Shown: one piece after another, positions 37,159 to 45,091 of the stretch
Layout: each line of letters starts with the position of its first letter
Numbering within the stretch: position 1 is the stretch's first letter
Assembly (NCBI RefSeq): GCF_000092865.1
Contig: NC_014151.1
Coordinates: forward strand, 806,001-870,000
Length of the DNA stretch: 64,000 nucleotides
Reading direction: 5' to 3'
Source of the DNA: Cellulomonas flavigena DSM 20109
GTDB taxonomy: Bacteria; Actinomycetota; Actinomycetes; Actinomycetales; Cellulomonadaceae
Notes under the pieces: model-generated
Seen by the model: the letters and a program-made list of their open reading frames with translations, nothing else
Databases searched by the model: none
What the model was told of the DNA's origin: nothing
Position numbers and translations under genes: made by a program

Positions 37159-37172
37159 AGGAGAGGCAACTC

Positions 37173-37943
37173 TTGTCCGAGAGCACCAACAAGGCGCGTC
37201 ACCGCGCCGCACGGCGTCCCTCGACGCCGCTGACCGAGCTGGCCACCGCTGCATCGGAGCAGATGGGCACCGTCGGTCGCCGGTCCGCCGTCGTCGCAGC
37301 GTCGTCCGGGCTGATGGTCTCCATGATCGCCGCCCCCGGCTATGCCGCCGACCGCGACAGCGCACCCGTGCTGGCCGCCGTCGACACCTCCGCGCTCGCG
37401 GCCTCCGCCCGCGCGGTCCTCAACACCTCGCCCGTCGTGGCCGCGCCGGCCGAGGCCGTCTTCACGGTCGACGCCCCGGTGATCACCGCCGAGAAGCCCG
37501 CCCCGCCGCCGGAGGTGCAGCGCTCCACGCGAGCCGCCTCCCGCACGGCCGAGCGCGCCGCCTCGACGGCGTCCGCTGCCGTCGCGAGCAACCCGATCCC
37601 GCAGTCGGTCGCCGGCAACGCGGTCCTCGAGGTCGCGGCCCGCTACGTGGGCGTCCCGTACGTCTACGGCGGCACCACGCCCGACGGCTTCGACTGCTCC
37701 GGCTTCACGTCCTACGTGTACGCCCAGCTCGGCATCACGCTGCCGCGCACGTCGTCCGCGCAGCGCAACGCCGGCACCGTGGTCTCCCGCGCCGACGCGC
37801 AGCCCGGCGACATCATCTGGAGCCCCGGCCACATCGGCATCTACGCCGGTGGCAACCAGATGATCGACTCGCCCCGCCCGGGCAAGACGGTCCAGTTCCG
37901 GACCATCTGGCAGAGCAACCCGACCTTCATCCGGATCGGCTGA
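37173..37943 (+). CDS. Secreted NlpC/P60 peptidoglycan endopeptidase
   Basis: 256 residues from TTG 37173, chosen because AGGAGAGG lies 7-14 bases upstream and earlier in-frame starts fall inside the riboswitch. The N-terminal ~60 residues hold a basic stretch and a long export signal (RRSAVVAASSGLMVSMIAAPGYA). An Ala/Pro linker follows. The C-terminal ~115 residues are the NlpC/P60 domain: VPYVYGGTTPDGFDCSGFTSYV contains the catalytic Cys, and GHIGIYAG the His. It should cut D-Glu-DAP or similar bonds in the wall peptide. Control by a c-di-AMP riboswitch links wall turnover to osmotic state. Confidence 0.93.
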   Translation: MSESTNKARHRAARRPSTPLTELATAASEQMGTVGRRSAVVAASSGLMVSMIAAPGYAADRDSAPVLAAVDTSALAASARAVLNTSPVVAAPAEAVFTVDAPVITAEKPAPPPEVQRSTRAASRTAERAASTASAAVASNPIPQSVAGNAVLEVAARYVGVPYVYGGTTPDGFDCSGFTSYVYAQLGITLPRTSSAQRNAGTVVSRADAQPGDIIWSPGHIGIYAGGNQMIDSPRPGKTVQFRTIWQSNPTFIRIG

Positions 37944-37960
37944 GCCGGTCCGATGCCGCG

Positions 37961-37992
37961 AGGCCCCGACGACGTCCACGTCGTCGGGGCCT
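37961..37992 (+). terminator. Terminator after NlpC/P60 gene
   Basis: Fifteen-base perfect arms (37961-37975 and 37978-37992, AGGCCCCGACGACGT) with a two-base loop lie 17 bases past the stop and are followed by TTCGTCGTT. The tight loop means the stem probably opens by a base pair or two at its tip. Confidence 0.8.
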
Positions 37993-38152
37993 TCGTCGTT
38001 CCCGGGCGCCTCGGCACCGGCCCGCGCACGCACCGCGCCGCGCCCCTGGCGCGCAAAGAGCGTGCGCGTACCCTGGTCCCGCATTCACGCTGTTCCTTCT
38101 CGTCCCCGGGCCGGCAGCCAGCCGGTCCGCCATCCGAGGTCAGGAGTGCACC

Positions 38153-38701
38153 GTGCTGACGACCGCCACCGACCAGGCCGCCCACCACGACACCGAGCGC
38201 GCCGCGGTGCCGTCACGCACGCTGCTGCTCAACGCCAGCGGTGACCCGCTGTGCATCGTCACGCTGCACCGCGCCGTCGTCCTCGTCATGACCGGCAAGG
38301 CGACCGTCCTGGAGTCCGACGGCCGCGTGCTGCACTCGTCGCGCTTCGAGATGCCTGCCCCCGTCGTCCTCGTGCTCACGCGCTACGTGCACGTGCCGCA
38401 CCGCCGGCCCGTGCCGCCGACGCGCCGCACCGTCCTGCAGCGCGACGACCACCGCTGCGCCTACTGCGGCGGGGGAGCCGACACGGTCGACCACGTGCAG
38501 CCGCGCTCCCGCGGCGGGCGCCACGAGTGGGGCAACGTCGTGGCCGCGTGCCGCCGGTGCAACCACCGCAAGGCCGACCGCACGCTGCACGAGCTGGGGT
38601 GGGAGCTGCCGTTCCGCCCGCGGGCACCGCGGTGGTCCATGACGGTCGGCGGGGCCGCCGGGCGCGCCGACCCGGCGTGGTCCCGCTACCTGGTCGCCTG
38701 A
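38153..38701 (+). CDS. HNH endonuclease-family protein
   Basis: 182 residues from GTG 38153, preceded by CAGGAG. The N-terminal half (SRTLLLNASGDPLCIVTLHR, VVLVMTGKATVLE) is typical of the chromosomal HNH proteins common in Actinobacteria. The nuclease core has two zinc CxxC pairs (CAYCGG and CRRCNHRK) and VDHVQPRSRGGRHEWGN with the catalytic His and Asn. The cellular role of this conserved family is not established; it is not linked to phage or mobile genes here, so a housekeeping role in DNA repair is more likely than defence. A small gene follows after a good ribosome site. Confidence 0.9.
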   Translation: MLTTATDQAAHHDTERAAVPSRTLLLNASGDPLCIVTLHRAVVLVMTGKATVLESDGRVLHSSRFEMPAPVVLVLTRYVHVPHRRPVPPTRRTVLQRDDHRCAYCGGGADTVDHVQPRSRGGRHEWGNVVAACRRCNHRKADRTLHELGWELPFRPRAPRWSMTVGGAAGRADPAWSRYLVA

Positions 38702-38711
38702 GGAGGTCACC

Positions 38712-38900
38712 ATGACCGACCACCTGCCCGACGTGGCCTGGACCGACCCGCGCGACCAGGTCGAGGTGGTCGTCATGCTCGCGAACGGGCGGCTCGCCGG
38801 CCGCTCGTTCGCGTCGCGTGCGGAGGCGGAGGCGTGGGCGCGCCCCGAGGAGGGGGAGCGCGTGCTGGAGCTCAACCTCGTCTGCTCCTGCGACCGCTGA
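38712..38900 (+). CDS. Small hypothetical protein
   Basis: 62 residues, ATG at 38712 with GAGGAGG 6-12 bases upstream and 10 bases after the HNH stop, so it is likely cotranscribed with that gene. The sequence has LANGRLAGRSFASRAEAEAWA and ends LVCSCDR with two cysteines. I do not recognise the family. The strong ribosome site and position make it a real gene. Confidence 0.65.
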   Translation: MTDHLPDVAWTDPRDQVEVVVMLANGRLAGRSFASRAEAEAWARPEEGERVLELNLVCSCDR

Positions 38901-38974
38901 CGCCCGCGACCGCGCCGCTGACCGGACCGCTCTCCACCCGAGCGAGCGGGCCCGCCCTGCCTCCCCCACGCGGC

Positions 38975-39047
38975 GAGAGTGCAATCCAGCCCACCCCCAC
39001 CGGTGAGAGTGCGATCCAGCCCCCCACCCGTGAGAGAGCGATCCGGT
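38975..39047. repeat. Three short tandem units (GAGAGTGCGATCCAGCCC type)
   Basis: Units start at 38975, 39005 and 39033, each followed by a C-rich spacer. The first two differ by one base over 18 (GAGAGTGC[A/G]ATCCAGCCC) and the third is degenerate. The GATCCAGCCCC core, in inverse orientation, also occurs near 6320-6334 and 42066-42083, so this is a dispersed intergenic repeat. It lies in the 250-base gap before the universal stress gene, which otherwise holds nothing I can name. Confidence 0.7.
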
Positions 39048-39150
39048 CACGGCCGGGGAGGCCCGAGCGCGGCATGCCGACGTCCGCTCCGACCTGCTGC
39101 TGTGCCACGATGGCCGGAGCGGGGCACGACGACGTGACGCGGAGGTCGCC

Positions 39151-40077
39151 ATGATGCGGGAGCACGAGATCCTCGTGGGGGTCGACGGGTCGGCCGCGGG
39201 GCTGCACGCCCTGGACTGGGCGGTCGCCGAGGCCCGGACGCGCGGCGCCGGTCTGCGGCTCGTCGTCGCGTACTCGCTGCCGTCGTTCACCGCGGCCTCG
39301 CTCGACGGCGGGTACGCCGCGCTCGACGACGAGACGATCCGCGCCGGGGCGCAGGCCGTCCTCGACGAGGCGCTCGCGCACCTGCGCGACCCCGGCGTCC
39401 CGGTGACCGGTCGGGTCGTCACCGGCGACGCCGCCGGCGTGCTCGTCGAGGAGTCGCGGCACGTCGAGCTCGCAGTGGTCGGCACGCGCGGACGCGGCGG
39501 GTTCGCCGACCGGCTGCTGGGCACGGTGTCGTCCGCACTGCCCGCGCACGGGCGCTGCCCCACGGTGGTCGTGCCGCTGCGCGGCGCGGACGGTCAGCCG
39601 CTCCCCGACGGGCAGACCGCGCCGCTGCGGCCCGTGCGGCGCATCGTCGTCGGTGTCGACGGGTCGCCGCCCGCCGAGCGTGCGCTGCGCTGCGCGATCC
39701 GTGAGGCCGAGGCGTGGGGCGCCGAGCTGTTCGCCGTCACGGGCGTGCCGATCGCGTCCATGACGGGCGCGCTCGCGTGGCTGCCGTCCGCGGTCGACCA
39801 CGAGCAGGTGCTCTCCGACATGTCCGAGGGGCTCGACGTGGTCGTCGACCGCGCCCTCGTCGACCACCCCGGCATGACGGTGCAGCGGCGCGTGCTCGAC
39901 GGCACGGGCGCCGAGCTGCTCACCGAGTTCTCCGCCGCCACGGACCTCGTCGTGGTCGGCTCGCGCGGGCGCGGCGGGTTCGCCGGGCTGCTCCTGGGCT
40001 CGACGAGCCAGGCGGTGCTGCACCATGCGCGGTGCCCGGTGATGGTCGTGACGACGCGCGGCGACGACGCGGACTGA
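39151..40077 (+). CDS. Tandem universal stress protein
   Basis: 308 residues, with ATG codons at 39151 and 39154 after GGAGG. Two UspA domains follow each other (residues ~5-145 and ~160-303). Both keep the ATP-binding loop: VVGTRGRGGFADRLLG in the first and VVGSRGRGGFAGLLLG in the second, and both start with ILVGVDGS or IVVGVDGS. Such proteins bind ATP and promote survival under starvation, hypoxia or oxidative stress. It appears to be a single-gene unit upstream of the convergent Lrp gene. Confidence 0.93.
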   Translation: MMREHEILVGVDGSAAGLHALDWAVAEARTRGAGLRLVVAYSLPSFTAASLDGGYAALDDETIRAGAQAVLDEALAHLRDPGVPVTGRVVTGDAAGVLVEESRHVELAVVGTRGRGGFADRLLGTVSSALPAHGRCPTVVVPLRGADGQPLPDGQTAPLRPVRRIVVGVDGSPPAERALRCAIREAEAWGAELFAVTGVPIASMTGALAWLPSAVDHEQVLSDMSEGLDVVVDRALVDHPGMTVQRRVLDGTGAELLTEFSAATDLVVVGSRGRGGFAGLLLGSTSQAVLHHARCPVMVVTTRGDDAD

Positions 40078-40090
40078 CGGGCCTGACCGG

Positions 40091-40561
40091 TCACGCGTCG
40101 GGCGCGGGCAGCGCCTCGGGGCGCCGCACGAGCGCCGACAGCACGATGGTCGAGCGCGTGCGTGCCACGAACGGCTCGGCCGCGAGCCGCTCGACGACCT
40201 CCTCGAGGTGCCGCATGTCCCGCGCGCGGACCTGCACGACGAGGTCCACGTCGCCCGTCACCGTGCTGGCCGAGACGACCTCGGCGTAGCGCTCGACCGC
40301 CGCGCGCATGGTCGCCGGGCTGGTCGAGCCCTGGCAGAAGATCTCGACGAACGCCTCCGTGTGCCAGCCGAGGGCCGCCGGGTCCAGGCGGACCGTGAAG
40401 CCGCGGATCACACCGCGCTCGCGCAGCCGGTCCACGCGCCGCTTCACGGCCGGCGCGGACAACGACACGGCCTCGCCGACCTGTGCGAACGTCGCTCGTG
40501 CGTCGTCGGCGAGGACACGCAGGATCGCCTGGTCGAGGGGGTCGAGGCGCTCGGGGTCCAT
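40091..40561 (-). CDS. Lrp/AsnC-family transcriptional regulator
   Basis: 156 residues from ATG 40561. The N-terminal winged helix (LDPLDQAILRVLADDARATF, then APAVKRRVDRLRERGVI) is followed by the RAM ligand domain (VVSASTVTGDVDLVVQVRAR). Proteins of this family form octamers and sense amino acids. Two genes for arginine and ornithine breakdown lie ~1.6 kb further on (42140-44193), so control of amino-acid catabolism is plausible. The CAP-protein gene is divergent, and the 165-base gap between them holds both promoters; no clear palindrome is seen. Confidence 0.9.
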   Translation of the reverse strand: MDPERLDPLDQAILRVLADDARATFAQVGEAVSLSAPAVKRRVDRLRERGVIRGFTVRLDPAALGWHTEAFVEIFCQGSTSPATMRAAVERYAEVVSASTVTGDVDLVVQVRARDMRHLEEVVERLAAEPFVARTRSTIVLSALVRRPEALPAPDA

Positions 40562-40726
40562 GTCCCCATCGTGGGGGATCGGTGCCGCCGTCCTGGTCGT
40601 CCGGTCTGCACGGATGTGCAAGACAAGTGACCATATGTGCCCCCGATTGCGGCAACAACCCTCAGGTCGGACGCTCGACCTGCCGATGACGTCGAGACGA
40701 CGTGATCCACGCACGGGGGGACACCG

Positions 40727-42046
40727 ATGAGCGGACGGCAGGACGCAGGCGCGCGCCGAGCGGGCGGACGGCCCGGCGGCACCCCGACCCCGGGGGCGCC
40801 GGACACCTCCGAGGCGTCCGCGGACGCCGTCGCACCCGCCGGCAGCGGCGAGAAGGTCGCCGTCGTCCCCGCGCCCCTGATCCCGACGCAGGCCGGGCAC
40901 GTCGTGTCCGCGCCCGTGCCCGTCGTGCGCCCCGCCCCGGCGCCCGCACCCGAGCTGCCGCGACAGCGCGACGGCGCGCCCGCGGACCTGCTGCCCGTCG
41001 TCCCCGCGCCCGCCCCGGCGACCGCCGAGACCGAGACCGCGCCCGAGGCTGCGGCGCCGTCGCGCCGGCGTACGCGTGCCGTCGTCGCTTTCGTCACCGC
41101 GGGCGTCCTCCTCGTCACCGCCGGCGGCGTGTGGAACGTCCAGCAGCAGCGGGCCGAGCGCGCCGACGCCCGCCGCGCCGCGCAGTCCCGCGTCGCCGAC
41201 GCCCTGCGCGCCGTCGCCCCCGAGCTCGCGGCCGGCCGCGTCGACGGTCTCGTCGCCGGCACCGCCGTCGTCGCCTCGCTGCGCCACGACGCCACCACCA
41301 CGGGCCGCGCCGCCGTGGACCGCGCCCACGCGACGCTCGCCGCGTCCGCCCAGGCCGGCGACGGCCCACGGGGCGAGCTGCAGAACGCCATCGGCGGCGC
41401 GACGGGAGCGCTCGACGCCCCCGCCGTCTCCCTGACCACCCTGCGGGCGTCCACCGCCGCGCTCGCCGCGCCCGAGAAGGCGGTCGTCGACGCCCAGGCA
41501 GCCTGGCAGGCCGCCGAGGACGCGCGGATCGCCGCCGAGGCCGCCGCCGCCCAGGCAGCGGCGCAGGCCGCCGCCGCGCGCGCCGCCCAGCGCAGCACGT
41601 CGAAGGGCAGCACCACGACGCGTCGCTCGTCGGGCGGCAGCGCCCCCGCGGCGAGCTCCGGCGGCGGTGCGCCCGCGCCGGCGGCCGCTGGCCTGCCGAT
41701 GGCCGGCTCCCAGGCGTCGGCCGGCGACGTCGGTGCGGCACTCAACGCGCACCGCGCCGCCAACGGTCTCGGCGCGCTGTCGATCGTCAGCTCCGGCGCC
41801 CGCGTCGAGCACGCGATGCAGATGGCCGCGTCGGACAGCATCTGGCACTCGGGCACGCGCGCCGGCTCGCCCAAGGCCCGCCCCGAGATCGTCGGGCGCG
41901 TCAGCCCCGGCAGCGCCACCCGCATGATCGCGGCCTACGCCGCGTCCAGCGGCCACAACCAGCAGATGCTGGGCGGCTACTCCGTCGCCTACGTCGGCGC
42001 CGTCTCCTACGACGGCTGGCTGTACACGTCGATCACCTTCGGGTGA
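40727..42046 (+). CDS. CAP-domain membrane-anchored exoprotein
   Basis: 439 residues from ATG 40727. A Pro/Ala-rich cytoplasmic N-terminus of ~115 residues precedes one transmembrane helix (AVVAFVTAGVLLVTAGGVW). A helical coiled region follows with many AQAA repeats, then a Ser/Gly-rich linker. The C-terminal ~105 residues form a CAP-like domain (VGAALNAHRAANGLGALSIV, IWHSGTRAGSP, GHNQQMLGGYS). The usual GEN motif is weak, so the domain is a divergent member. It is likely exposed outside the membrane. It shares domain type with the protein at 10893 but has a different stalk. Confidence 0.82.
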   Translation: MSGRQDAGARRAGGRPGGTPTPGAPDTSEASADAVAPAGSGEKVAVVPAPLIPTQAGHVVSAPVPVVRPAPAPAPELPRQRDGAPADLLPVVPAPAPATAETETAPEAAAPSRRRTRAVVAFVTAGVLLVTAGGVWNVQQQRAERADARRAAQSRVADALRAVAPELAAGRVDGLVAGTAVVASLRHDATTTGRAAVDRAHATLAASAQAGDGPRGELQNAIGGATGALDAPAVSLTTLRASTAALAAPEKAVVDAQAAWQAAEDARIAAEAAAAQAAAQAAAARAAQRSTSKGSTTTRRSSGGSAPAASSGGGAPAPAAAGLPMAGSQASAGDVGAALNAHRAANGLGALSIVSSGARVEHAMQMAASDSIWHSGTRAGSPKARPEIVGRVSPGSATRMIAAYAASSGHNQQMLGGYSVAYVGAVSYDGWLYTSITFG

Positions 42047-42139
42047 TCGGTCGGACCCGCCGCAGGGGGTGGGGCTGGATCGACCACGTGACATCTGGAG
42101 GGGGTGCCGCGGTCGACCCAGCCCCGGCGGGGCGGGTCC

Positions 42140-43363
42140 TCAGGGGGACGTGAGGGCCCGGGTCAGGTGGTCCAGCGCCGCGTCGAGGTCCGCCGGGTCG
42201 ATCGTCAGGGGCGGGGCGATGCGGATCGTGCCGCCGTGCGTGTCCTTGGCCAGCACGCCGCGCGCCAGCAGACGCTCGCACAGCTCGCGACCCGTCACCG
42301 GCCCGCCCGGCGACGACGGCGCCACGTCCAGCCCCGCCCACAGGCCGATCGTGCGCATGCCCGACAGCCGACCGTCGTCCATGAGCCCCGCCAGGTGGTC
42401 CGCGACACGCTCGCCCAGCGTGCGGGCGCGCGCCTGCAGCGTGCCGGGCGCCAGCAGGTCCACCACGGCGAGCCCCACCGCGCACGCCAGCGGGTTGCCG
42501 CCGAACGTCGAGCCGTGCGTCCCGGCCGTCAGGACCTCGAGCACGTCGGCCCGCCCGACCACCGCCGACACCGGCACCACGCCGCCGCCGAGCGCCTTGC
42601 CGAGCGTCACGAGGTCGGGTCGCACCTCGAACCGCTCGCACGCGAGCGTCGAGCCCGTGCGGCCCAGGCCCGACTGGATCTCGTCGGCGACGAGCAGCAC
42701 ACCCGCGTCGTCGCACACCCGCCGCGCGGCCGGCAGGTAGTCCGCCGGGGGCACGACGACGCCCTGCTCGCCCTGCACCGGCTCCAGCAGCACCGCCACC
42801 GTCGTGGCGTCGACCGCCGCGGCCAGCGCCGCCGCGTCGCCGTACGGCACCGACACGAACCCGGGCGTGAACGGCCCGAACCCGCGGCGGGCGTCCGGGT
42901 CGGACGAGAACGACACGATCGTCGTCGTCCGGCCGTGGAAGTTGCCGTCCGCCACGACGACCGTGGCCCGACCCTCCGGCACGCCGCGCACCTCGTAGCC
43001 CCACTTGCGGGCCGCCTTGATCGCCGTCTCCACCGCCTCGGCGCCCGTGTTCATGGGCAGGACCAGGTGCGACGTGCCTGCCAGCAGCGGCCCGACCAGG
43101 CCCACGAGCGCCTGCGCGAACGGCTCCAGCAGCTCGTGGTCGAACGCGCGGGACGTCAGCGTCAGGCGGTCGAGCTGCGCGTGCGCGGCCGCGACCAGCG
43201 CGGGGTGCCGGTGCCCGAAGTTCAGTGCCGAGTACCCCGCGAGCAGGTCCAGGTACCGGCGCCCGTCGGTGTCGGTCACCCATGACCCCTCGCCCGTCGC
43301 CAGCGTCACCGGCAGCGGGTGGTAGTTGGGGGCCAGGGCGGACGTCGCGACGGCGGTGCGCAT
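42140..43363 (-). CDS. rocD: Ornithine aminotransferase (class III)
   Basis: 407 residues from ATG 43363. The PLP lysine lies in VTLGKALGGG, the cofactor Asp block is VLLVADEIQSGLGRTG, and PMNTGAEAVETAIKAARKWG near the first third is diagnostic for ornithine aminotransferases. It moves the delta-amino group of ornithine to 2-oxoglutarate, giving glutamate semialdehyde and glutamate. The upstream dimethylargininase gene ends two bases before this start, so the two are one operon. Together they fit use of arginine or methylarginine as a nitrogen source. The nearby Lrp protein may regulate them. Confidence 0.92.
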   Translation of the reverse strand: MRTAVATSALAPNYHPLPVTLATGEGSWVTDTDGRRYLDLLAGYSALNFGHRHPALVAAAHAQLDRLTLTSRAFDHELLEPFAQALVGLVGPLLAGTSHLVLPMNTGAEAVETAIKAARKWGYEVRGVPEGRATVVVADGNFHGRTTTIVSFSSDPDARRGFGPFTPGFVSVPYGDAAALAAAVDATTVAVLLEPVQGEQGVVVPPADYLPAARRVCDDAGVLLVADEIQSGLGRTGSTLACERFEVRPDLVTLGKALGGGVVPVSAVVGRADVLEVLTAGTHGSTFGGNPLACAVGLAVVDLLAPGTLQARARTLGERVADHLAGLMDDGRLSGMRTIGLWAGLDVAPSSPGGPVTGRELCERLLARGVLAKDTHGGTIRIAPPLTIDPADLDAALDHLTRALTSP

Positions 43364-43365
43364 GG

Positions 43366-44193
43366 TCACTCCCGGATCTCGAGGGTGCAGCACTTGGCCC
43401 CGCCGCCGCCCTTGAGCAGCTCGGACGTGTCGACGGGGACGGGGGTGTAGCCGCGCTCGCGCAGCGCGCCGGCCAGGTGCGTCGCGCGGGGCGCGACGAT
43501 CACGTGCTGCCCGTCGGACACGGCGTTGAGGCCGAGCGCGGCCGCGTCGTCGTCGGTCGCCAGGACCGCGTCGGGGAACAGCTGCTCGAGCACCGCGCGC
43601 GAGCCGGGGGAGAAGGCCGGCGGGTAGTAGGCGATCTGCGGGTCCCGCGGGTCCGACGAGAGCACGGCCAGCGCCGTGTCCAGGTGGTAGTAGCGCGGGT
43701 CGACGAGCTCGAGGGAGATCACCGGGGTGCCGAACAGCTCCTGCGCCTCGGCGTGCGCGGTGCGCTCCGTGCGGAACCCGGTGCCGGCCAGCACCAGGTG
43801 CCCGGCGACGAGCATGTCACCCTCACCCTCGTTGACCGCCGCGGCCGTGTGCGTGACGAACCCGCGGTCGGCGAACCACTTCTGGTACGCCGGGCCCTCG
43901 GGCTGCCGCTCCGGGTACCGGAACCTCGCCGAGTACACGATGCCGTCGACGACCGTCGCGCCGTTCGCCGCGTACACCATGTCCGGCAGGCCGGGGATCG
44001 GCTCGATGGTCTCGACCGTGTGACCCAGCTCGAGGTACGTGTCGCGCAGCGTGCGCCACTGCTGCACCGCCAGCGCCGTGTCCGTGGCGCGCGTACGGTC
44101 CATCCACGGGTTGATCTCGTACGCCACCGTGTAGTGGGTGGGCTCGCACATGAGGTAGCGGCGGGGGGTGGCACCGGGGGCGTGCGCGGTCAT
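43366..44193 (-). CDS. ddaH: Dimethylargininase (DDAH/amidinotransferase family)
   Basis: 275 residues from ATG 44193, with GAGGAG upstream. The fold is the pentein of DDAH enzymes. Substrate residues lie in CEPTHYTVAYEINPWMD, the catalytic His is in DPRYYHLDTAL, and the nucleophile Cys is at the end in KGGGGAKCCTLEIRE. It hydrolyses methylated arginine to citrulline and methylamine; related actinobacterial enzymes may act on arginine itself. It is transcribed with rocD. The 286-base region upstream holds a repeat pair (44361-44465) and the end of an SRPBCC gene. Confidence 0.88.
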   Translation of the reverse strand: MTAHAPGATPRRYLMCEPTHYTVAYEINPWMDRTRATDTALAVQQWRTLRDTYLELGHTVETIEPIPGLPDMVYAANGATVVDGIVYSARFRYPERQPEGPAYQKWFADRGFVTHTAAAVNEGEGDMLVAGHLVLAGTGFRTERTAHAEAQELFGTPVISLELVDPRYYHLDTALAVLSSDPRDPQIAYYPPAFSPGSRAVLEQLFPDAVLATDDDAAALGLNAVSDGQHVIVAPRATHLAGALRERGYTPVPVDTSELLKGGGGAKCCTLEIRE

Positions 44194-44360
44194 CGGTCTC
44201 CTCGGGACGACGGGCCGCGTGGGGGTCGTCGCGGCTGACACGAGCGTACGATCCCCGCCACCCCCGACCTCGCACGCCACGTTGCGGGTCCGGGCCGCAT
44301 CTGTTGCGTGATCCGACCCCGCACCGGCGATCCGTTGCGCACCCAGGACCTCCGCCCCAC

Positions 44361-44465
44361 CACCCGCCGACCGGAACGTGGGTACTCGTCCGGGGTTGCT
44401 GACGGGGACTCGTGTTCCGTTCGCGCCCCACACCCGCCGACCGGAACGTGGGTACTCGTCCGGGG
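44361..44465. repeat. Two identical 35-base repeat units, 70 bases apart
   Basis: Bases 44361-44395 and 44431-44465 are identical (start CACCCGCCGACCGGAACG, end ACTCGTCCGGGG). Each is followed after a short gap by the partial inverse GTTCCG. A diverged copy occurs at 1001-1030 inside a flippase gene. The mix of direct copies and inverse arms suggests a mobile palindromic (REP/BIME-like) element. Confidence 0.8.
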
Positions 44466-44479
44466 TGGGTGTCGGGGAG

Positions 44480-45058
44480 TCAGGTTCCGGTGGTGGTGAG
44501 GTCGCGGGTGGCGCGGCCGAGGACCACGCGGAGCATCGCGGACAGGAGGGGGGCCGTCAGGCGGGAGGTCCAGGTGGCGGGCAGCGGGCCGGCCAGCGGC
44601 ACGTGCTCCGACCACGTCACGCGGCACGTCGTCGGCGACGTCGGCAGCACGACGATCGTCGCCGTGCCGACCAGCAGCGGGCCCTGCTTGGTGAACTCCG
44701 CGACCCCCGCGCTCACGCCCGGCGTCGCCGCCGACGGGCTCTCCGGCTGCGACACCGGGGGGTCGTACCGCGTGACGACCATCCGGTCGACCACACCCGG
44801 CCACCCGCGTCGCGCCCCCGGCCCGGACACCGCGCGCACCTGCGTGCCGAGGCGCGGCGGCCCGTCGGTGCGCACCCGCGTCAGCGGCACCCACGCCTCG
44901 TGGCGGCGCGCGTCGGTGAGCGCCTGCCACGCGACGTCCGCGGGCACGTCCAGCGCACGGGTGACGACGGCCGTGCCGTGCTCGTGCACGGGGACGTCCC
45001 GGCGGGCGTGCTGCGGCGTGTGCGGCGCGGTGTGCGGCGACGTGCGCTCCTGGGTCAT
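44480..45058 (-). CDS. SRPBCC-family (START/Bet v1-like) protein
   Basis: 192 residues from ATG 45058. The N-terminus is His/Pro-rich. The core begins VVTRALDVPADVAWQALTDARRHEAWVPLTR, the usual start of SRPBCC/polyketide-cyclase domains, and continues with PPRLGTQVRAVSG, VVDRMVVTRYDPP and TWSEHVPLAG. These form a hydrophobic pocket that binds lipids or other small molecules. The ligand is unknown. It is divergent from the aldo/keto reductase gene, with 33 bases between the starts, so they share a control region. Confidence 0.82.
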   Translation of the reverse strand: MTQERTSPHTAPHTPQHARRDVPVHEHGTAVVTRALDVPADVAWQALTDARRHEAWVPLTRVRTDGPPRLGTQVRAVSGPGARRGWPGVVDRMVVTRYDPPVSQPESPSAATPGVSAGVAEFTKQGPLLVGTATIVVLPTSPTTCRVTWSEHVPLAGPLPATWTSRLTAPLLSAMLRVVLGRATRDLTTTGT

Positions 45059-45091
45059 CACCCGATCCTCGCGCGAGGTAGCGTCGGGCGC

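Noticed and set aside
37074..37172. Earlier GTG start for the NlpC/P60 gene
   Set aside because: It lies within the conserved riboswitch and has no ribosome site; TTG 37173 follows AGGAGAGG at proper spacing and gives a signal peptide close to the N-terminus.
38975..39047. CRISPR-like tandem repeat
   Set aside because: Three imperfect 18-base units with C-rich gaps of about 12 bases and no cas genes; related single copies lie elsewhere between genes.
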